Shown: positions 9,902-20,154 of the stretch, piece by piece
Numbering within the stretch: position 1 is the first letter of the stretch
Layout: the number at the start of each line of letters is the position of its first letter
Source: Rubellicoccus peritrichatus
Lineage (GTDB): Bacteria; Verrucomicrobiota; Verrucomicrobiia; Opitutales; Cerasicoccaceae
Assembly: GCF_033100135.1 (NCBI RefSeq)
Contig: NZ_CP136920.1
Location: 5,327,001-5,391,000 of the forward strand
DNA length: 64,000 nucleotides
Reading direction: 5' to 3'
Notes under the pieces: model-generated
Databases searched by the model: none
Told to the model about the DNA's origin: nothing
What the model saw: only the letters and a program-made list of their open reading frames with translations
Translations under genes and position numbers: made by a program

Positions 9902-9920
9902 AAACCGCTATGATAACCTT
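9902..9920. promoter_or_regulatory. 19-nt upstream element, copy 2
   Basis: The sequence is AAACCGCTATGATAACCTT, two changes from copy 1. It lies 88 nt upstream of the TIM-barrel isomerase gene, in the same orientation as the other copies. Confidence 0.5.
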
Positions 9921-10068
9921 ATAACACGATTCACTGAAATGACAGTGCCCCTAAGGAAGTGTCATCAGGATTCGCGCTCTGGAATTATCTTTCCAAAGAC
10001 GATTGATTCGCTCCTGGCAACAGGCAGGTAGCTGTGACATACAGATACTCAGCAGCGAACGTTCCAGA

Positions 10069-13000
10069 CTAATCAATAACCGGAACAACGTTAATCCATC
10101 TTAACTCGACCTTACCTGTGGCCTTCACCAAAACCGGACCACCACTCGTAGTGAATGTAGCTTTGTCCGCAATGCGATTATTAATCTCCAATGGGATCTG
10201 GACGGCCTCGCCACCTTGAGGTTCGATAATCAAATCCTCAGGTCTCTCGTTACCGCGTAGCGAAGCACCATTGAATTGGATTTGATAAGTTCCGGGCTCT
10301 ACCTCAAACTGAAAAACTGTATCCGGTGCAAACAGAACATGGTGCTTCGTGGCGACATGCTTTCTACTCACATAATGTTTAAACTCATTGCGTTGCGCCG
10401 GAACCTGAAAGCCATAACCCCGATCCTCATCATACATCATATCATTGGCAACTGGCTTCATACTGCGAATCTTCCCAAAGTTATAATAGGTAACCGTCGA
10501 AGGATCCCCAAAGTCATATAGGTATGTATTTGCCTTGGCCATCAACTCGCGCTTCTCAGTATCTGCTGCCTTGATAGCCGCTGCTTCATGCATCACTTCA
10601 TTCATTTGGGCGGCGCCATTATCCAAATTAATATAGAGCGGATAATCTGTCAGGGTAAGGTCATTGGTTGAATCCACATCGAACTGATAACCGAATGCAT
10701 CGGTCACCTTTGCTTTGCCAAAATCGACACCCAGCTTGACCGTTCCCTCGAGCGTCCAGGCAGTAATAAGGACGCCACCATCCTCACGCTTCCAGGCATA
10801 AATATAAACAAAAGGGTCTTCACTTTCAAGCATTCCCAAAGGTTCTGCGTCATAGATCTGCCTCGTCATAGTAGCGAGGGTAAACCATGAGGCCTTGCGT
10901 GAGCCGTCATTACGATGAATCCCTGCCGATGCATGCTTTGTTGGCGTTGATCCTGACTCCCGGTAAACAAAGACTTTATCAACCCCGTTTTGAAGAGCCA
11001 GCATGATAATTCTCACAAGCTTGGCCGCCTGCTTTCTCTCAGTTGATGCAATAGGGCCTCCGGTATCGTAACCGGTTTCCGTTAGCCAAACCTCGGCACT
11101 GGGGCGATACTGATCTCTCCATGCTGATAACTGACGCATCAATTCAGGAAACCCGGCACTCAATGCCTCACCGGAGTTAAAGTCATCTCCCGCAGTCTCC
11201 GGATCCTCCGGGCCACTGTAGTAATGCACGTTGAATATATCACAAAAATCGATTGGTCGTTTCCCGTCTGGATATTGATATTCATACAAAACGTGCATCA
11301 TCTCGGATGTGGCCCCAGCCATCCCGGGAGAAGATATAATCGCCTCCGGATATGCATCAACGACCCCGTCATATCCCTTGCGAAACAATGGCCAGAACTC
11401 GTCGAGAGTTCCACGCCATGGTCCCCAGGTAGGGACCTTGTCACCAACCTTAGGATTCAGGTTGGGCTCATTCCAGATTTCATAATGATCGATGTAGCCC
11501 AGGCCACTGACCTTATCCTCGGTGAGGAGGCGTTCTTCCGGAACTTTGTCTTTGCCGTAACGTGCAGTCAACTGAAACATGTATTCCTCGTAGCCATCAT
11601 AATCCCTGGGAGGATAGCCTCCGATGTCCCTAACTTCTTTAACCGATTCAGGGGCGTTACTGGCATGAACAGGTGTGACGATGGTTAATGGGATAATACC
11701 GAACCCGGCATCATGATAATCTTTGAAGATGGCATCAAAATCGACCTGCCATGGTTTTACAGAACCATCAAAAGCAAACCGACCTGGCTCAGGATTGCAA
11801 AAAGCCCATTTGGAATTTTCAAAACGAATCCAGCCAATCCCAACTTTTTTCAAACTGTCGATATATTTGGTCGAAGCGGAGTTCATCCCAATACGGGACT
11901 TCTCTTTTGTAATTTCAAAAACCGGGTCTGGCTCAACATAGATATGGCGAAACTTCATGATCTCTTGAGCTCCGTCATCAATCAACACGGATAACAGATA
12001 GCTGCCTGACTGCATGGCAGCACTGACTGGAATAGAAACAAGAGTCGAACTCAAGGACTCAACCGATACCGTCTCTCTGGTTTCAGCAAGGAGCTCGCCC
12101 ACTTCAGGAATCGTATAAGTATCGTTCTCCGGTCCGTCAAAAATGATAATACGTGATGGAGCTGCCATCAAATTTCTGGGTGTATCCGTATGATAGTGGA
12201 ACTTGATAAACTTTGCCTCGAAAGGCTCAAACTCCGGAAACCAATTGAAGCTCCACTTCCGGTACATATCCACATCCTGAAGTCCCTCAACAGGACTAAA
12301 ACTCTCTCCATCCAAAGAAGCAAGCACATCGACTTTCCAAACCTTATCAGCCTGCCCACTACGCCATTTCATCGCAGTAACATTACGAACTGAGTCCAGT
12401 TCAACAGTTTGGTCAAACTCAGTCCAGTAGTCTTTCTTGTAGGGCGTAACGGCAGACGTCAGCTCAGTCCCATCAACAAGTGTGTCTGTCGCAATGATTT
12501 TGCCATCCGCATAGGTTTTGGAATGTGCTTTTAGAGCGTGATCAAACCCATGCTCATGATGAGGTTCTAAGACATCAACATTAGCAGAGTCGACCTGCAG
12601 TGTGCTGTATATCGAGTAATCCGTATCTCTGTCATTGTAGTTCTTGATAACCAAATCCAGATTCAGCTTATCTCCGAGCTCAAGTTCGATTGGAGAAACG
12701 ACATCCACATCCAACACTGGCGATCCTTTGGCAGTATCAGAGACCTCGATTTTTTTGACCAGCCGCATGTCATCGACGACAATAGAACTTTCGCCAACAT
12801 CCTTAGCCCACCAAATGATATCAGCGCTCTTGAGGGGAAAATCCAGAAGCTTGTTATGATCTTTTTGAGCGTAGGCTTGTTCAAAGTTTTCGTCATTGAT
12901 GTCAAACGTCAGCTTCTGCCAGCCGGGAAATATTTCCTCGGTAAGGGCCAGCATCGATTCGCCTTTTGCATCATAAACCTGAAGCCCGACTGACTTCACA

Positions 13001-13311
13001 TTGGCATTATCCTCAAGGTAAAGCCAATAGCTGATCTTTGAAGCATTACCGGGATTACAACCCACGCCAAAATGTCCCTTCGCCACTTGATGTTTAGCAA
13101 GACCTGAAAACCGAAGAGCGGTCGATCCCAGTTTGGGCTTCACATCGCTGGCCTTAGTCACGGTCTCATCAGCCATATTATAACCACCTGGCCGAATACT
13201 TGAGGCAGAATTCATTGGGTTCGCAATTTCAGACATCTCAACAATATCTGAATAACCATAAGTGCATAGCGATAAGCATGCTAATGCCAATATTTTCAAG
13301 TTTGCTTTCAT
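10069..13311 (-). CDS. Large secreted clan-A glycoside hydrolase (GH39-like) with carbohydrate-binding domains
   Basis: This protein has 1080 residues and a signal peptide (KILALACLSLCTYG). Residues about 30-180 resemble a carbohydrate-binding jelly roll. Residues about 290-400 resemble an F5/8 type C (discoidin) domain (KVDVLASLDGESFSPV). Residues about 475-830 form a TIM barrel with a clan-A signature: EIWNEPN near 611-617 (acid/base Glu) and EVWLTETGYD near 743 (nucleophile Glu). Residues about 930-1078 resemble a malectin-like end domain (YDFGDPSTV..YYNFG). The fit is to GH39-like or related retaining enzymes acting on an exported polysaccharide; the substrate cannot be read. It is a single leftward gene with a 19-nt element 354 nt upstream. 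Stop is at 10069; the start ATG is at 13311. Confidence 0.8.
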   Translation of the reverse strand: MKANLKILALACLSLCTYGYSDIVEMSEIANPMNSASSIRPGGYNMADETVTKASDVKPKLGSTALRFSGLAKHQVAKGHFGVGCNPGNASKISYWLYLEDNANVKSVGLQVYDAKGESMLALTEEIFPGWQKLTFDINDENFEQAYAQKDHNKLLDFPLKSADIIWWAKDVGESSIVVDDMRLVKKIEVSDTAKGSPVLDVDVVSPIELELGDKLNLDLVIKNYNDRDTDYSIYSTLQVDSANVDVLEPHHEHGFDHALKAHSKTYADGKIIATDTLVDGTELTSAVTPYKKDYWTEFDQTVELDSVRNVTAMKWRSGQADKVWKVDVLASLDGESFSPVEGLQDVDMYRKWSFNWFPEFEPFEAKFIKFHYHTDTPRNLMAAPSRIIIFDGPENDTYTIPEVGELLAETRETVSVESLSSTLVSIPVSAAMQSGSYLLSVLIDDGAQEIMKFRHIYVEPDPVFEITKEKSRIGMNSASTKYIDSLKKVGIGWIRFENSKWAFCNPEPGRFAFDGSVKPWQVDFDAIFKDYHDAGFGIIPLTIVTPVHASNAPESVKEVRDIGGYPPRDYDGYEEYMFQLTARYGKDKVPEERLLTEDKVSGLGYIDHYEIWNEPNLNPKVGDKVPTWGPWRGTLDEFWPLFRKGYDGVVDAYPEAIISSPGMAGATSEMMHVLYEYQYPDGKRPIDFCDIFNVHYYSGPEDPETAGDDFNSGEALSAGFPELMRQLSAWRDQYRPSAEVWLTETGYDTGGPIASTERKQAAKLVRIIMLALQNGVDKVFVYRESGSTPTKHASAGIHRNDGSRKASWFTLATMTRQIYDAEPLGMLESEDPFVYIYAWKREDGGVLITAWTLEGTVKLGVDFGKAKVTDAFGYQFDVDSTNDLTLTDYPLYINLDNGAAQMNEVMHEAAAIKAADTEKRELMAKANTYLYDFGDPSTVTYYNFGKIRSMKPVANDMMYDEDRGYGFQVPAQRNEFKHYVSRKHVATKHHVLFAPDTVFQFEVEPGTYQIQFNGASLRGNERPEDLIIEPQGGEAVQIPLEINNRIADKATFTTSGGPVLVKATGKVELRWINVVPVID

Positions 13312-13455
13312 AAAAATAATCTAAAAACAGAAAGTAATAATCCTTAACCTTAGCACATCAAAAAGCGATTCGATGAGCACGATGAATTACAGTGAATACA
13401 ATTTAAGACATATAGAATATCAGCTCTTTTACTATCAATACAAAAGAGGCAGATC

Positions 13456-13473
13456 CTTGATTCACGAATCAAG
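13456..13473. promoter_or_regulatory. 8-bp inverted repeat upstream of the hydrolase gene
   Basis: CTTGATTC and GAATCAAG face each other around two bases, 144 nt upstream of the GH start. The symmetry suits a dimeric regulator of the GntR or LacI type. No second copy was seen in the window. Confidence 0.35.
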
Positions 13474-13665
13474 CCAACTACTTAAAAAAACAAACTAACC
13501 GACACTCTTCATCAACCATACAAAACGATAATTCGATCATCATATCCCCTCTTAATCCCTTTTAATAAAAAGGATTCAGGATCAACAATGTTTTCATGAC
13601 TAGAATCAAAAATCAGGAAATGTCATATATAAAAAGACTAAATAACCTGATCGACCAGCCTTAGG

Positions 13666-13684
13666 AAACCGATATGGTAACCCT
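13666..13684. promoter_or_regulatory. 19-nt upstream element, copy 3
   Basis: The sequence is AAACCGATATGGTAACCCT, one change from copy 1. It lies 354 nt upstream of the secreted hydrolase gene, within the gene-free stretch, in the same orientation as copies 1 and 2. Confidence 0.5.
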
Positions 13685-14013
13685 GAAACCCATGCACATT
13701 TCCAATGCACCGAATCGGTTGATTGCCAGATCGGTGTCTCCAAACTGAATTAATAATACACTTTTTGTGTATGCTCTTCATGTGTATGGCATTGATCACA
13801 GTCTCAACAGATTAATGTGTTAAAAATTATCACTTAAGAAGACCAATCCATACAATTCTAAAAACACAGTGACTTTCGCAGCTATTATTGCCAACGCCAG
13901 TGGACAAATTATAAATCATGGTCTTTGCAACATCTGACACGATGTTACACATGTGCAATTTTATTCACTAAAAAAGATTGCACACTTCCAAGCACAGTGA
14001 ATGATGCCGTCCT

Positions 14014-15573
14014 ATGCTTGCAGTCGTCTCATCAGGTGCGCTTATTGGCGTGGATGCCCATGCTGTCCAGGTCGAGGTCAATACCGGCGAAGCCGGAGAG
14101 GCCAAGGTCTTTGTCGTTGGTTTGCCAGACGCAGCTGTGAAGGAATCGACAGATCGCGTTCAAGCTGCCATGACGAACAGTGGTTTCAGGCCACCCCAAA
14201 CACGCTCCACCGTCAACTTAGCTCCAGGGAACATTCGCAAGGAAGGTCCAATCTACGATCTGCCAATCGCACTGGGTATGCTCGCCTCCACCCGACAGAT
14301 CGGAGATGAATTCATCCATGAGACCTTCCGAAAGTATCTTATCGCTGGAGAGCTGAGTCTTTCTGGTGCAACGCGACCTGTCCGTGGTGGACTCGCCATG
14401 GCTATCCTAGCACACAAGCTCGGACTTGATGGCGTAATTCTGCCTAATGCCTCAGCAGAAGAAGCAGCCTTAGTGCAAGGTATCAAAGTCTATGGGGTCA
14501 AATCACTCGATGAAGCCGCTCGCTTTTTGACAGGTGAGATTGAACTTACCCCAATGCCATCTGAGCAAAGTCCTTTTCGTACTCCACCCGACGAAGAGCA
14601 TCGACTGGATTTTGCCGAAGTCAAAGGCCAACACGCCGTTCGGCGTGCTGTGGAGATCGCAGTCGCCGGAGGACATAACCTTCTGATGATCGGACCACCG
14701 GGCTCAGGCAAAAGTATGATTTCCAAGCGTATCCCCACCATCATGCCAGATCCCAGCCTTGATGAGTTTTTGGAAATCCTCGCGGTCCATTCCGCAGCGG
14801 GCACCAGCATGAACGGCGAAAATCGCTGCTTTCAGCGCCCCTTTCGTTCGCCGCACCATACCATAAGCGATGTGGGACTCATCGGCGGTGGTGCACATCC
14901 AGGACCAGGAGAGATTTCACTCGCTCATCATGGGGTTCTATTTCTCGACGAGCTTCCCGAATTCAGACGTTCAACACTTGAGGTCATGCGGCAGCCATTG
15001 GAAGACGGCAACGTGACGATCTCTCGCTCCGCAGCAAAAGTCACCCTCCCCGCGTCCATCATGCTAGTCGCTGCCATGAACCCGACCCCAAGCGGCTATA
15101 CCGATAAGGATGGCCGCCGAGACGGTGCGACGCCTGCCCAAATCCAACGCTATCGATCACGTATCTCCGGACCATTACTGGATCGCATTGATATCCATAT
15201 CGAAGCTCCTGCTCTGACCTTTGACGAACTCCGCTCACAGGAGCCAGGTGAATCTTCCGAATCCATTCGCCAGCGCGTGGTTTCTGCCCGAAACCTACAG
15301 ACATCACGTTTCACTAGTAACCGCAATGGAGTCAGTCCATGCAATGCACGTATGAGCCACGGACAAATCCGCAAACACTGTGCAATTGAAAAAGAGCAAG
15401 GCGACTTACTGCAACAGGCGATGGAAGAACTCCAACTCTCAGCTCGCGCCTATGACAGAATTCTAAAGGTCGCACGCACCATTGCTGATCTGGCGAACGA
15501 AGAACGAATACAGACTCCTCACCTACTGGAGGCCATCCAATACCGCAGTCTCGATCGACAGGTTTTTTATTGA
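14014..15573 (+). CDS. comM: ComM/YifB-family AAA+ ATPase (Mg-chelatase-like)
   Basis: A cytoplasmic ATPase of 519 residues. The N-terminal 180 residues are the YifB/ChlI-N domain ([26 protein letters not shown]). A Walker A GPPGSGKS is at about 227-234 and a Walker [10 protein letters not shown] follows. The C-terminal Mg-chelatase domain ends with the usual [17 protein letters not shown] block. ComM is known as a hexameric helicase that promotes branch migration during natural transformation; here the role is inferred by family. Length is typical (about 500-510). The gene stands alone between a long spacer and the tRNA, with no visible com neighbours. Confidence 0.93.
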   Translation: MLAVVSSGALIGVDAHAVQVEVNTGEAGEAKVFVVGLPDAAVKESTDRVQAAMTNSGFRPPQTRSTVNLAPGNIRKEGPIYDLPIALGMLASTRQIGDEFIHETFRKYLIAGELSLSGATRPVRGGLAMAILAHKLGLDGVILPNASAEEAALVQGIKVYGVKSLDEAARFLTGEIELTPMPSEQSPFRTPPDEEHRLDFAEVKGQHAVRRAVEIAVAGGHNLLMIGPPGSGKSMISKRIPTIMPDPSLDEFLEILAVHSAAGTSMNGENRCFQRPFRSPHHTISDVGLIGGGAHPGPGEISLAHHGVLFLDELPEFRRSTLEVMRQPLEDGNVTISRSAAKVTLPASIMLVAAMNPTPSGYTDKDGRRDGATPAQIQRYRSRISGPLLDRIDIHIEAPALTFDELRSQEPGESSESIRQRVVSARNLQTSRFTSNRNGVSPCNARMSHGQIRKHCAIEKEQGDLLQQAMEELQLSARAYDRILKVARTIADLANEERIQTPHLLEAIQYRSLDRQVFY

Positions 15574-15675
15574 TTAAAAGCTTCAAACTACGGGGTTAAT
15601 GATTTTCTTAAAAATAAATCTTAAAAGCCCTTGACGAACCCTCACTCACTCGACACCTTCCTCGGTTTCCAATGA

Positions 15676-15752
<77 letters not shown>

Positions 15753-15765
15753 ATTTCCGATCAGT

Positions 15766-15805
15766 AAATCCCGCAATTCCAACGAGTTGCGGGATTTCTG
15801 TTTTT
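15766..15805 (+). terminator. Intrinsic terminator after the initiator tRNA
   Basis: A perfect 11-bp stem (15766-15776 with 15787-15797), a 10-nt loop, then CTG and a TTTTT run. It closes the tRNA transcript and may also serve the convergent aminotransferase gene from the other side. Confidence 0.85.
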
Positions 15806-15905
15806 GCAGGGAATGAAGCCGAAGGTAACGGGACGCAACTCCTACGTTATTAAACTTAAAATCGAGCCTCATTCCATAACCACAGCGCGAGCAATAACAA
15901 CGTCC

Positions 15906-17174
15906 TTACGCAATGTGCTTTCTGGCGGCGTCGGCGAAACGTGCGACTGCGGTCGATATCTGGTCCTGGGCGATGGCACCGAAGCTCAGGCGAACGAAGG
16001 ATTTTGGGGTGCCGCCCGCCATACATAGATTGCCCGGGACGTAGAGCACTTTGCCATGGAGACACTCGTCGCAAAAAGTCGATTCCATGGAGGCATCCAA
16101 TGAGTCAGGTCCCTTGAGCCAGTAGTATAATCCGCCAGAAGGAACAGACCAGCTCCAGCCAAGCTCACGCAAGTCACTCTTCTCCAAGGCCTCACACATA
16201 ACCTCAGACTTTTCACGATAATGGCGGTGTAATCGCTTTAGGTGAGTATCAAAAGCCCCCGAGCTCAATGCATACTCGATGATGGCCTGATTGAAGTTGG
16301 GTGTACCAAAATCCTGGCATCCTTTAAGTCCAAGAAGCTTTTCCCGCCAGCGATGATCTTGGCAAATCGCAAAGCCAATCTTCAAACCGGTTGCAAATGG
16401 TTTGGTAAAGGTGCCGGTGTAAAGCCTGGGAAAATCAGCGAACTCAGGCATCGCCATGACACTTAAGGCTTCGGCAGGTTTTTGAAAATACAACTCTCGG
16501 TAGGCACCGTCTTCAATAACAGGAGGATACCAGTCAATTAAGCTCATCTCGCGAGCAAGTGCCTTTTTCTCCAACACGGTCAAACTGGAAGAAGTTGGGT
16601 TCGCAAAATAGCTGTTTAGATAGACCGCTTTAACTCGCTTACGTGAAATCTGCTGAAAAAAGTCAGGCAATGCTTCCAGGTCGACCCTGCCATCACCACT
16701 GCCAGGTAGAGGAATTGCTTCAACTCCAAAGGCAGCCAACATCTCCAGAAATACAAAATAGGTGGGCTTTTCGACGATGATAGCATCACCTGGTTCGCAC
16801 AACGAAAGCATCGCAAGGTAAAGCGCCTGTTGTGAGCCGTTGCTGATAAAAACCGAATCGGGTCGTATTAACCCAGGTTGCTCATCGAGTGCGGAAACAC
16901 GCTCAGCCGTGATCTCACGCAGCTTCATGCGACCCGCATTGGAGCCATACTGCAGATGTTCATCACCATTGTCACTGTTGGCGAGAGCCTCTACCGCCTG
17001 TGAAACAAAAGAAGAGGGCAATGCTGTATTGTCAGTAAAACCAGCGGCCAGCGACAAGAGGCCAGGCTCAGCCAAAGCACGGTGCATCAGATCCGTAATA
17101 ATGGGAGGGCCTGCCAGCTTGCCTAGAGCAGACCAGTTCGGAGCGCTTGCCATTGATGATGAAATATTGGACAT
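15906..17174 (-). CDS. PLP-dependent fold-I aminotransferase (MocR/LysN-like)
   Basis: A protein of 422 residues, class I/II aminotransferase of the kynurenine/2-aminoadipate/valine-pyruvate type. Visible blocks are FISNGSQQALYLA, EKPTYFVFLE, VIEDGAYRELYF (Asp binding the pyridine nitrogen) and LYTGTFTKPFATGLKIGF with the Schiff-base Lys near 258. A SFVRLSFG block near the C-terminus binds the substrate carboxylate. It lacks the N-terminal GntR domain of MocR regulators, so it is an enzyme. The start is ATG at 17174; a divergent hydrolase starts only about 20 bp away, so the two share a promoter region. Substrate is not determined. Confidence 0.88.
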   Translation of the reverse strand: MSNISSSMASAPNWSALGKLAGPPIITDLMHRALAEPGLLSLAAGFTDNTALPSSFVSQAVEALANSDNGDEHLQYGSNAGRMKLREITAERVSALDEQPGLIRPDSVFISNGSQQALYLAMLSLCEPGDAIIVEKPTYFVFLEMLAAFGVEAIPLPGSGDGRVDLEALPDFFQQISRKRVKAVYLNSYFANPTSSSLTVLEKKALAREMSLIDWYPPVIEDGAYRELYFQKPAEALSVMAMPEFADFPRLYTGTFTKPFATGLKIGFAICQDHRWREKLLGLKGCQDFGTPNFNQAIIEYALSSGAFDTHLKRLHRHYREKSEVMCEALEKSDLRELGWSWSVPSGGLYYWLKGPDSLDASMESTFCDECLHGKVLYVPGNLCMAGGTPKSFVRLSFGAIAQDQISTAVARFADAARKHIA

Positions 17175-17195
17175 TTATATGATATTCTTACTTTG

Positions 17196-18068
17196 ATGGC
17201 CTTCAAGCAACGAAGATTCTGGACAATTCTGCACCGTGTGCTCTTTTTCCCGATTGTCCCGGTCAAAAAACGTAAGTCACGCTGGACCCAAATGCTTCTT
17301 CATATTCTCACATTTCTGGTTGTCCTCTATCTGGCGCTTTGTGTTTTCGCACTGCTTTTTGCCAACCGTATGATTTTTCCAGCGCCAAAGGCATCTTACT
17401 CAGACGATAAATCCATCATTCGGCTACCGATCAAGGATGGCAGTGAAATTGCAGCCATCTATCTGGAAAACCCTGACGCTGAATACACAATTCTCTACAG
17501 TCATGGGAATGCCGAAGACCTTGGACATATCCTCCCCCACCTCAAGGAATTACACAAACGGGGCTTTGCCGTCATGGCCTACGATTATCCTGGTTATGGC
17601 CTTAGTGATGGTCGTGTGGGCGAGCAAGGCTCCTATGAGGCCGCAGCGGCAGCCTTTTCCTATCTTGTTATTTTGAGAGATGTCGATCCTGAGAAAATCA
17701 TCCTCTACGGGCGTTCACTGGGCAGTGGGCCTTCCTTCGAGATCGCGAGTAAGCGAGCCGTTGCCGGTCTGATCATTGACGGTGGTTTTGCCAGCACCTT
17801 TCGGGTCATGACCAGAAAGAAGATCGTGCCATGGGACATTTTTGACAACCTTGGCAAAGTTGATGACATCTCCAGCCCGGTTCTTTTGATTCATGGAACT
17901 CAGGACCGAACCGTACCCTTTTCTCATGCTCAAACAATGAAAGAGGCGCTCGAAGTTCCAGTCACAACCTTGTTTGTGGAAGGTGCTGGCCACAACAATT
18001 TGATTGAGTCGGCCCACGACGACTATTGGGATGCCATCATTAACTTTCGTGAATCACTCAAGGAATGA
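17196..18068 (+). CDS. Membrane-anchored alpha/beta hydrolase (ABHD13/17-like)
   Basis: 290 residues. An N-terminal membrane helix lies at about 30-55 (LHILTFLVVLYLALCVFALL), followed by an alpha/beta hydrolase domain. The oxyanion motif is HGNAEDLGH, the nucleophile elbow GRSLGSG puts Ser at 174, Asp is near 237 (HGTQDRTVP) and His near 266 (GAGHNN), so the triad is complete. This set fits the Bem46/ABHD13-17 branch of serine hydrolases. I use the ATG at 17196, one codon inside a TTG at 17193. The stop overlaps the next gene by 4 bp (ATGA), so both are cotranscribed. Confidence 0.85.
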   Translation: MAFKQRRFWTILHRVLFFPIVPVKKRKSRWTQMLLHILTFLVVLYLALCVFALLFANRMIFPAPKASYSDDKSIIRLPIKDGSEIAAIYLENPDAEYTILYSHGNAEDLGHILPHLKELHKRGFAVMAYDYPGYGLSDGRVGEQGSYEAAAAAFSYLVILRDVDPEKIILYGRSLGSGPSFEIASKRAVAGLIIDGGFASTFRVMTRKKIVPWDIFDNLGKVDDISSPVLLIHGTQDRTVPFSHAQTMKEALEVPVTTLFVEGAGHNNLIESAHDDYWDAIINFRESLKE

Positions 18069-18622
18069 AAAAAACAGCACTGATCATCCTGCACAATGGC
18101 GTCGAAGAGATAGAAATCGTTACTCCGATCGATATCCTTCGTCGAGGCGGTATTGAAGTGACAGTGGCATCTCAGACCGAAGAGCTGCTTGCTGAAGGCA
18201 GAAATGGAATCACGATCAAAGCAGATCGCTCGCTCGCATCGATTGAAGACGAGACATTTGACGCCGTCGTTTTACCTGGAGGCCCTGGTATTCCTCAAAA
18301 CGTGAGACCGGACAACCGAATTAAACATATCTTGCAGCGTCACCATGAGGCCGGATCGTTGGTTGCCGCAATCTGCGCCGCTCCTGTCATTGTCAACGAT
18401 GCGGGCATTCTCGAGGGGAAAAACTTCACCTCACATTTCTCCGTTGAAGATGAATTGACGACGGTGGATCCAACTAAAGCCGTTATCGAAGATGGTAATC
18501 TAATCACCTCGCGAGGGGCTGGAACAGCAACAGCGTTCTCCCTCGCCATACTTGCAAAACTCACTGATCAGGCCACGGCAGAAGCAGTCGCCGATAGCAT
18601 CTGTTTAATGCAGGCTCAGTGA
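18065..18622 (+). CDS. DJ-1/PfpI-family protein
   Basis: 185 residues, flavodoxin-like class-I glutamine-amidotransferase fold of the DJ-1/YajL group. The nucleophile elbow AAICAAPVI puts the conserved Cys at 104, with a Glu in the early block NGVEEIEIVTP matching the Glu that polarises that Cys. VVLPGGPG and TSRGAGTATAFSLAI are typical. Known members act as protein and glyoxal repair factors or chaperones, cytoplasmic. The start overlaps the upstream hydrolase stop (ATGA), so translation is coupled. Confidence 0.92.
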   Translation: MKKTALIILHNGVEEIEIVTPIDILRRGGIEVTVASQTEELLAEGRNGITIKADRSLASIEDETFDAVVLPGGPGIPQNVRPDNRIKHILQRHHEAGSLVAAICAAPVIVNDAGILEGKNFTSHFSVEDELTTVDPTKAVIEDGNLITSRGAGTATAFSLAILAKLTDQATAEAVADSICLMQAQ

Positions 18623-18645
18623 TAGCCCCAAAGCCCTACTAATTC

Positions 18646-20121
18646 GTGTTTGAGGAAGAATATCCCAGCCCAGGACTCCATAGTCAATCAGAACAGTATG
18701 TTCTCCTGCAACTAACAGCCATGGGCTTGTGCGCCTCATGGGCACTAGGCGGGATGTTGGGTTGGGTTTCCGGTTACCTTGCCTGCCTGGGTGCACTGAC
18801 TCCAATCATCATTGAGGGCCACAGGCGCCATGGGTTGTTCAACATAAAGAGACCGAGGCGTATGGTAGCCTTAGCTCTGACTCCGGTCTGGGTCGCCATT
18901 ATTGTTTTTTTGACAGGCTTGTTCTTTATCTCGATTCACGAAATAACTATTGGAGATATAGAACTGCTCACGCTTGTTCAAACACCATGGTGGGCACCTT
19001 CCAATGTAGCCTCACAAAGCGGCTGGCTAACCATGCTGTATCAAGTCGCGATCTACACCTCCGCAGTAGGGCTAATATTCGTGGCACTTACAACAACACT
19101 GGTCAGGCGTTTGCTCATCATCCTGACAACCAGTGCTTCACTCATAGCCTTGATTGGATTCATTCAACTTTATAGTGGCACTAATAAGCTGCTCTGGAGC
19201 CTGAGCACCTACTCTGAATTCTTTGCTATCTTCCCTCATTCAGAGCAATATGCAGGCTTTGCGCTACTCTGGTCATTGGCGTTTTTGGGATTACTCCTTC
19301 ATCTTCGCCGGCAAAAGAAAACCGATGGCCTTGTAGAAAAATGGGGACTGATCATGTTTGTCGGCTGGGGCATTCTGACTGTCTCAGTATTTGTTTCCGG
19401 CACCCTTTTGCACTGGGGCTTACTTGTTGCAGGTATCGGTTGGTGCATCACCACTGAAGGTGCTTTTGCCACCAATAATGGAGCAAAGAAAAGTGGGGCA
19501 TTTGCCGCCATCCTTGGCATATTAATCGCGATCACCGGAATCGTCTTCATCGCTGCCAATGTAGCTGGGAGTGAGAACGTCAATGGGTTGACTTCAGAGC
19601 GGCAGAGCATCATTTGGCAGGATTCATGGAAACTCTTTCTCGAAAAGCCAATATTTGGCTGGGGCGTAGGATCATTCCTTACTATCATTGCATTCAAACA
19701 GGAAGTTGATTTCGGGCAAAACCTGCTAACTCCTCATTCAGACCTGCTCCATCTGATGGTCGAGCAAGGTGTCATTGGAGTCGTGATTTGGTTAGCTCCA
19801 CCCGTCATCCTACTAATTATCTTTCTTAAAAAGGAAACAAAACGGCTCCTATCCGCACACCTTTGGACTGCGGCAATTATGATTGGAGTTCTGGCCCTCT
19901 TTTCTTTTCCTCTTCAAAATCCTGCCACTGCATGGTCACTCTGGTTCATTATTGGGGCAGCTCATGTCTGGACGAAAGTTCAAAGAAAAGACCCAGCCAT
20001 CGCACTTAAGTCTGACGTTGTATTTGATGAATCTGAAATGCGCAGTGTTCCAAAGCTGGACAAACCGCTCGGGAAAACACGTTCACGTATCGAAGAGCGC
20101 CGTAAATACTGGAATGACTAA
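18646..20121 (+). CDS. O-antigen ligase-like polytopic membrane protein
   Basis: 491 residues with about ten hydrophobic helices and a large loop between about 300 and 360. Within it WQDSWKLFLEKPIFGWGVGS and TPHSDLLHLMVEQG match the Wzy_C/WaaL signature (G-x-G and H-S-D-x-L). Such proteins join O-antigen or other glycans to lipid carriers in the inner membrane, acting on the periplasmic side. The start is GTG at 18646; the next ATG (18721) would remove the first helix. It is followed in 33 bp by the squalene/phytoene synthase gene, on the same strand. Confidence 0.78.
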   Translation: MFEEEYPSPGLHSQSEQYVLLQLTAMGLCASWALGGMLGWVSGYLACLGALTPIIIEGHRRHGLFNIKRPRRMVALALTPVWVAIIVFLTGLFFISIHEITIGDIELLTLVQTPWWAPSNVASQSGWLTMLYQVAIYTSAVGLIFVALTTTLVRRLLIILTTSASLIALIGFIQLYSGTNKLLWSLSTYSEFFAIFPHSEQYAGFALLWSLAFLGLLLHLRRQKKTDGLVEKWGLIMFVGWGILTVSVFVSGTLLHWGLLVAGIGWCITTEGAFATNNGAKKSGAFAAILGILIAITGIVFIAANVAGSENVNGLTSERQSIIWQDSWKLFLEKPIFGWGVGSFLTIIAFKQEVDFGQNLLTPHSDLLHLMVEQGVIGVVIWLAPPVILLIIFLKKETKRLLSAHLWTAAIMIGVLALFSFPLQNPATAWSLWFIIGAAHVWTKVQRKDPAIALKSDVVFDESEMRSVPKLDKPLGKTRSRIEERRKYWND

Positions 20122-20154
20122 TGGAGTGTGCCAGGAAATCGATAAGAGGAAAGC

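Larger units (their letters stand above)
13312..14013. other. 702-bp gene-free stretch upstream of the GH and comM genes
   Basis: The stretch is AT-rich and has no convincing gene on either strand. It holds copy 3 of the 19-nt element, an 8-bp inverted repeat at 13456-13473 (CTTGATTC-AC-GAATCAAG) and a small hairpin ATACAC-TTTTT-GTGTAT at 13756-13772. These are plausible control sites for the leftward hydrolase gene. I see no tRNA or riboswitch in it. A short regulatory RNA cannot be excluded. Confidence 0.5.

Noticed and set aside
15631-15659. Possible sigma-70 promoter for the tRNA (TTGACG box)
   Set aside because: The -35 box is good but the -10 box at the correct distance (CACCTT) is poor; I do not list it as a feature.
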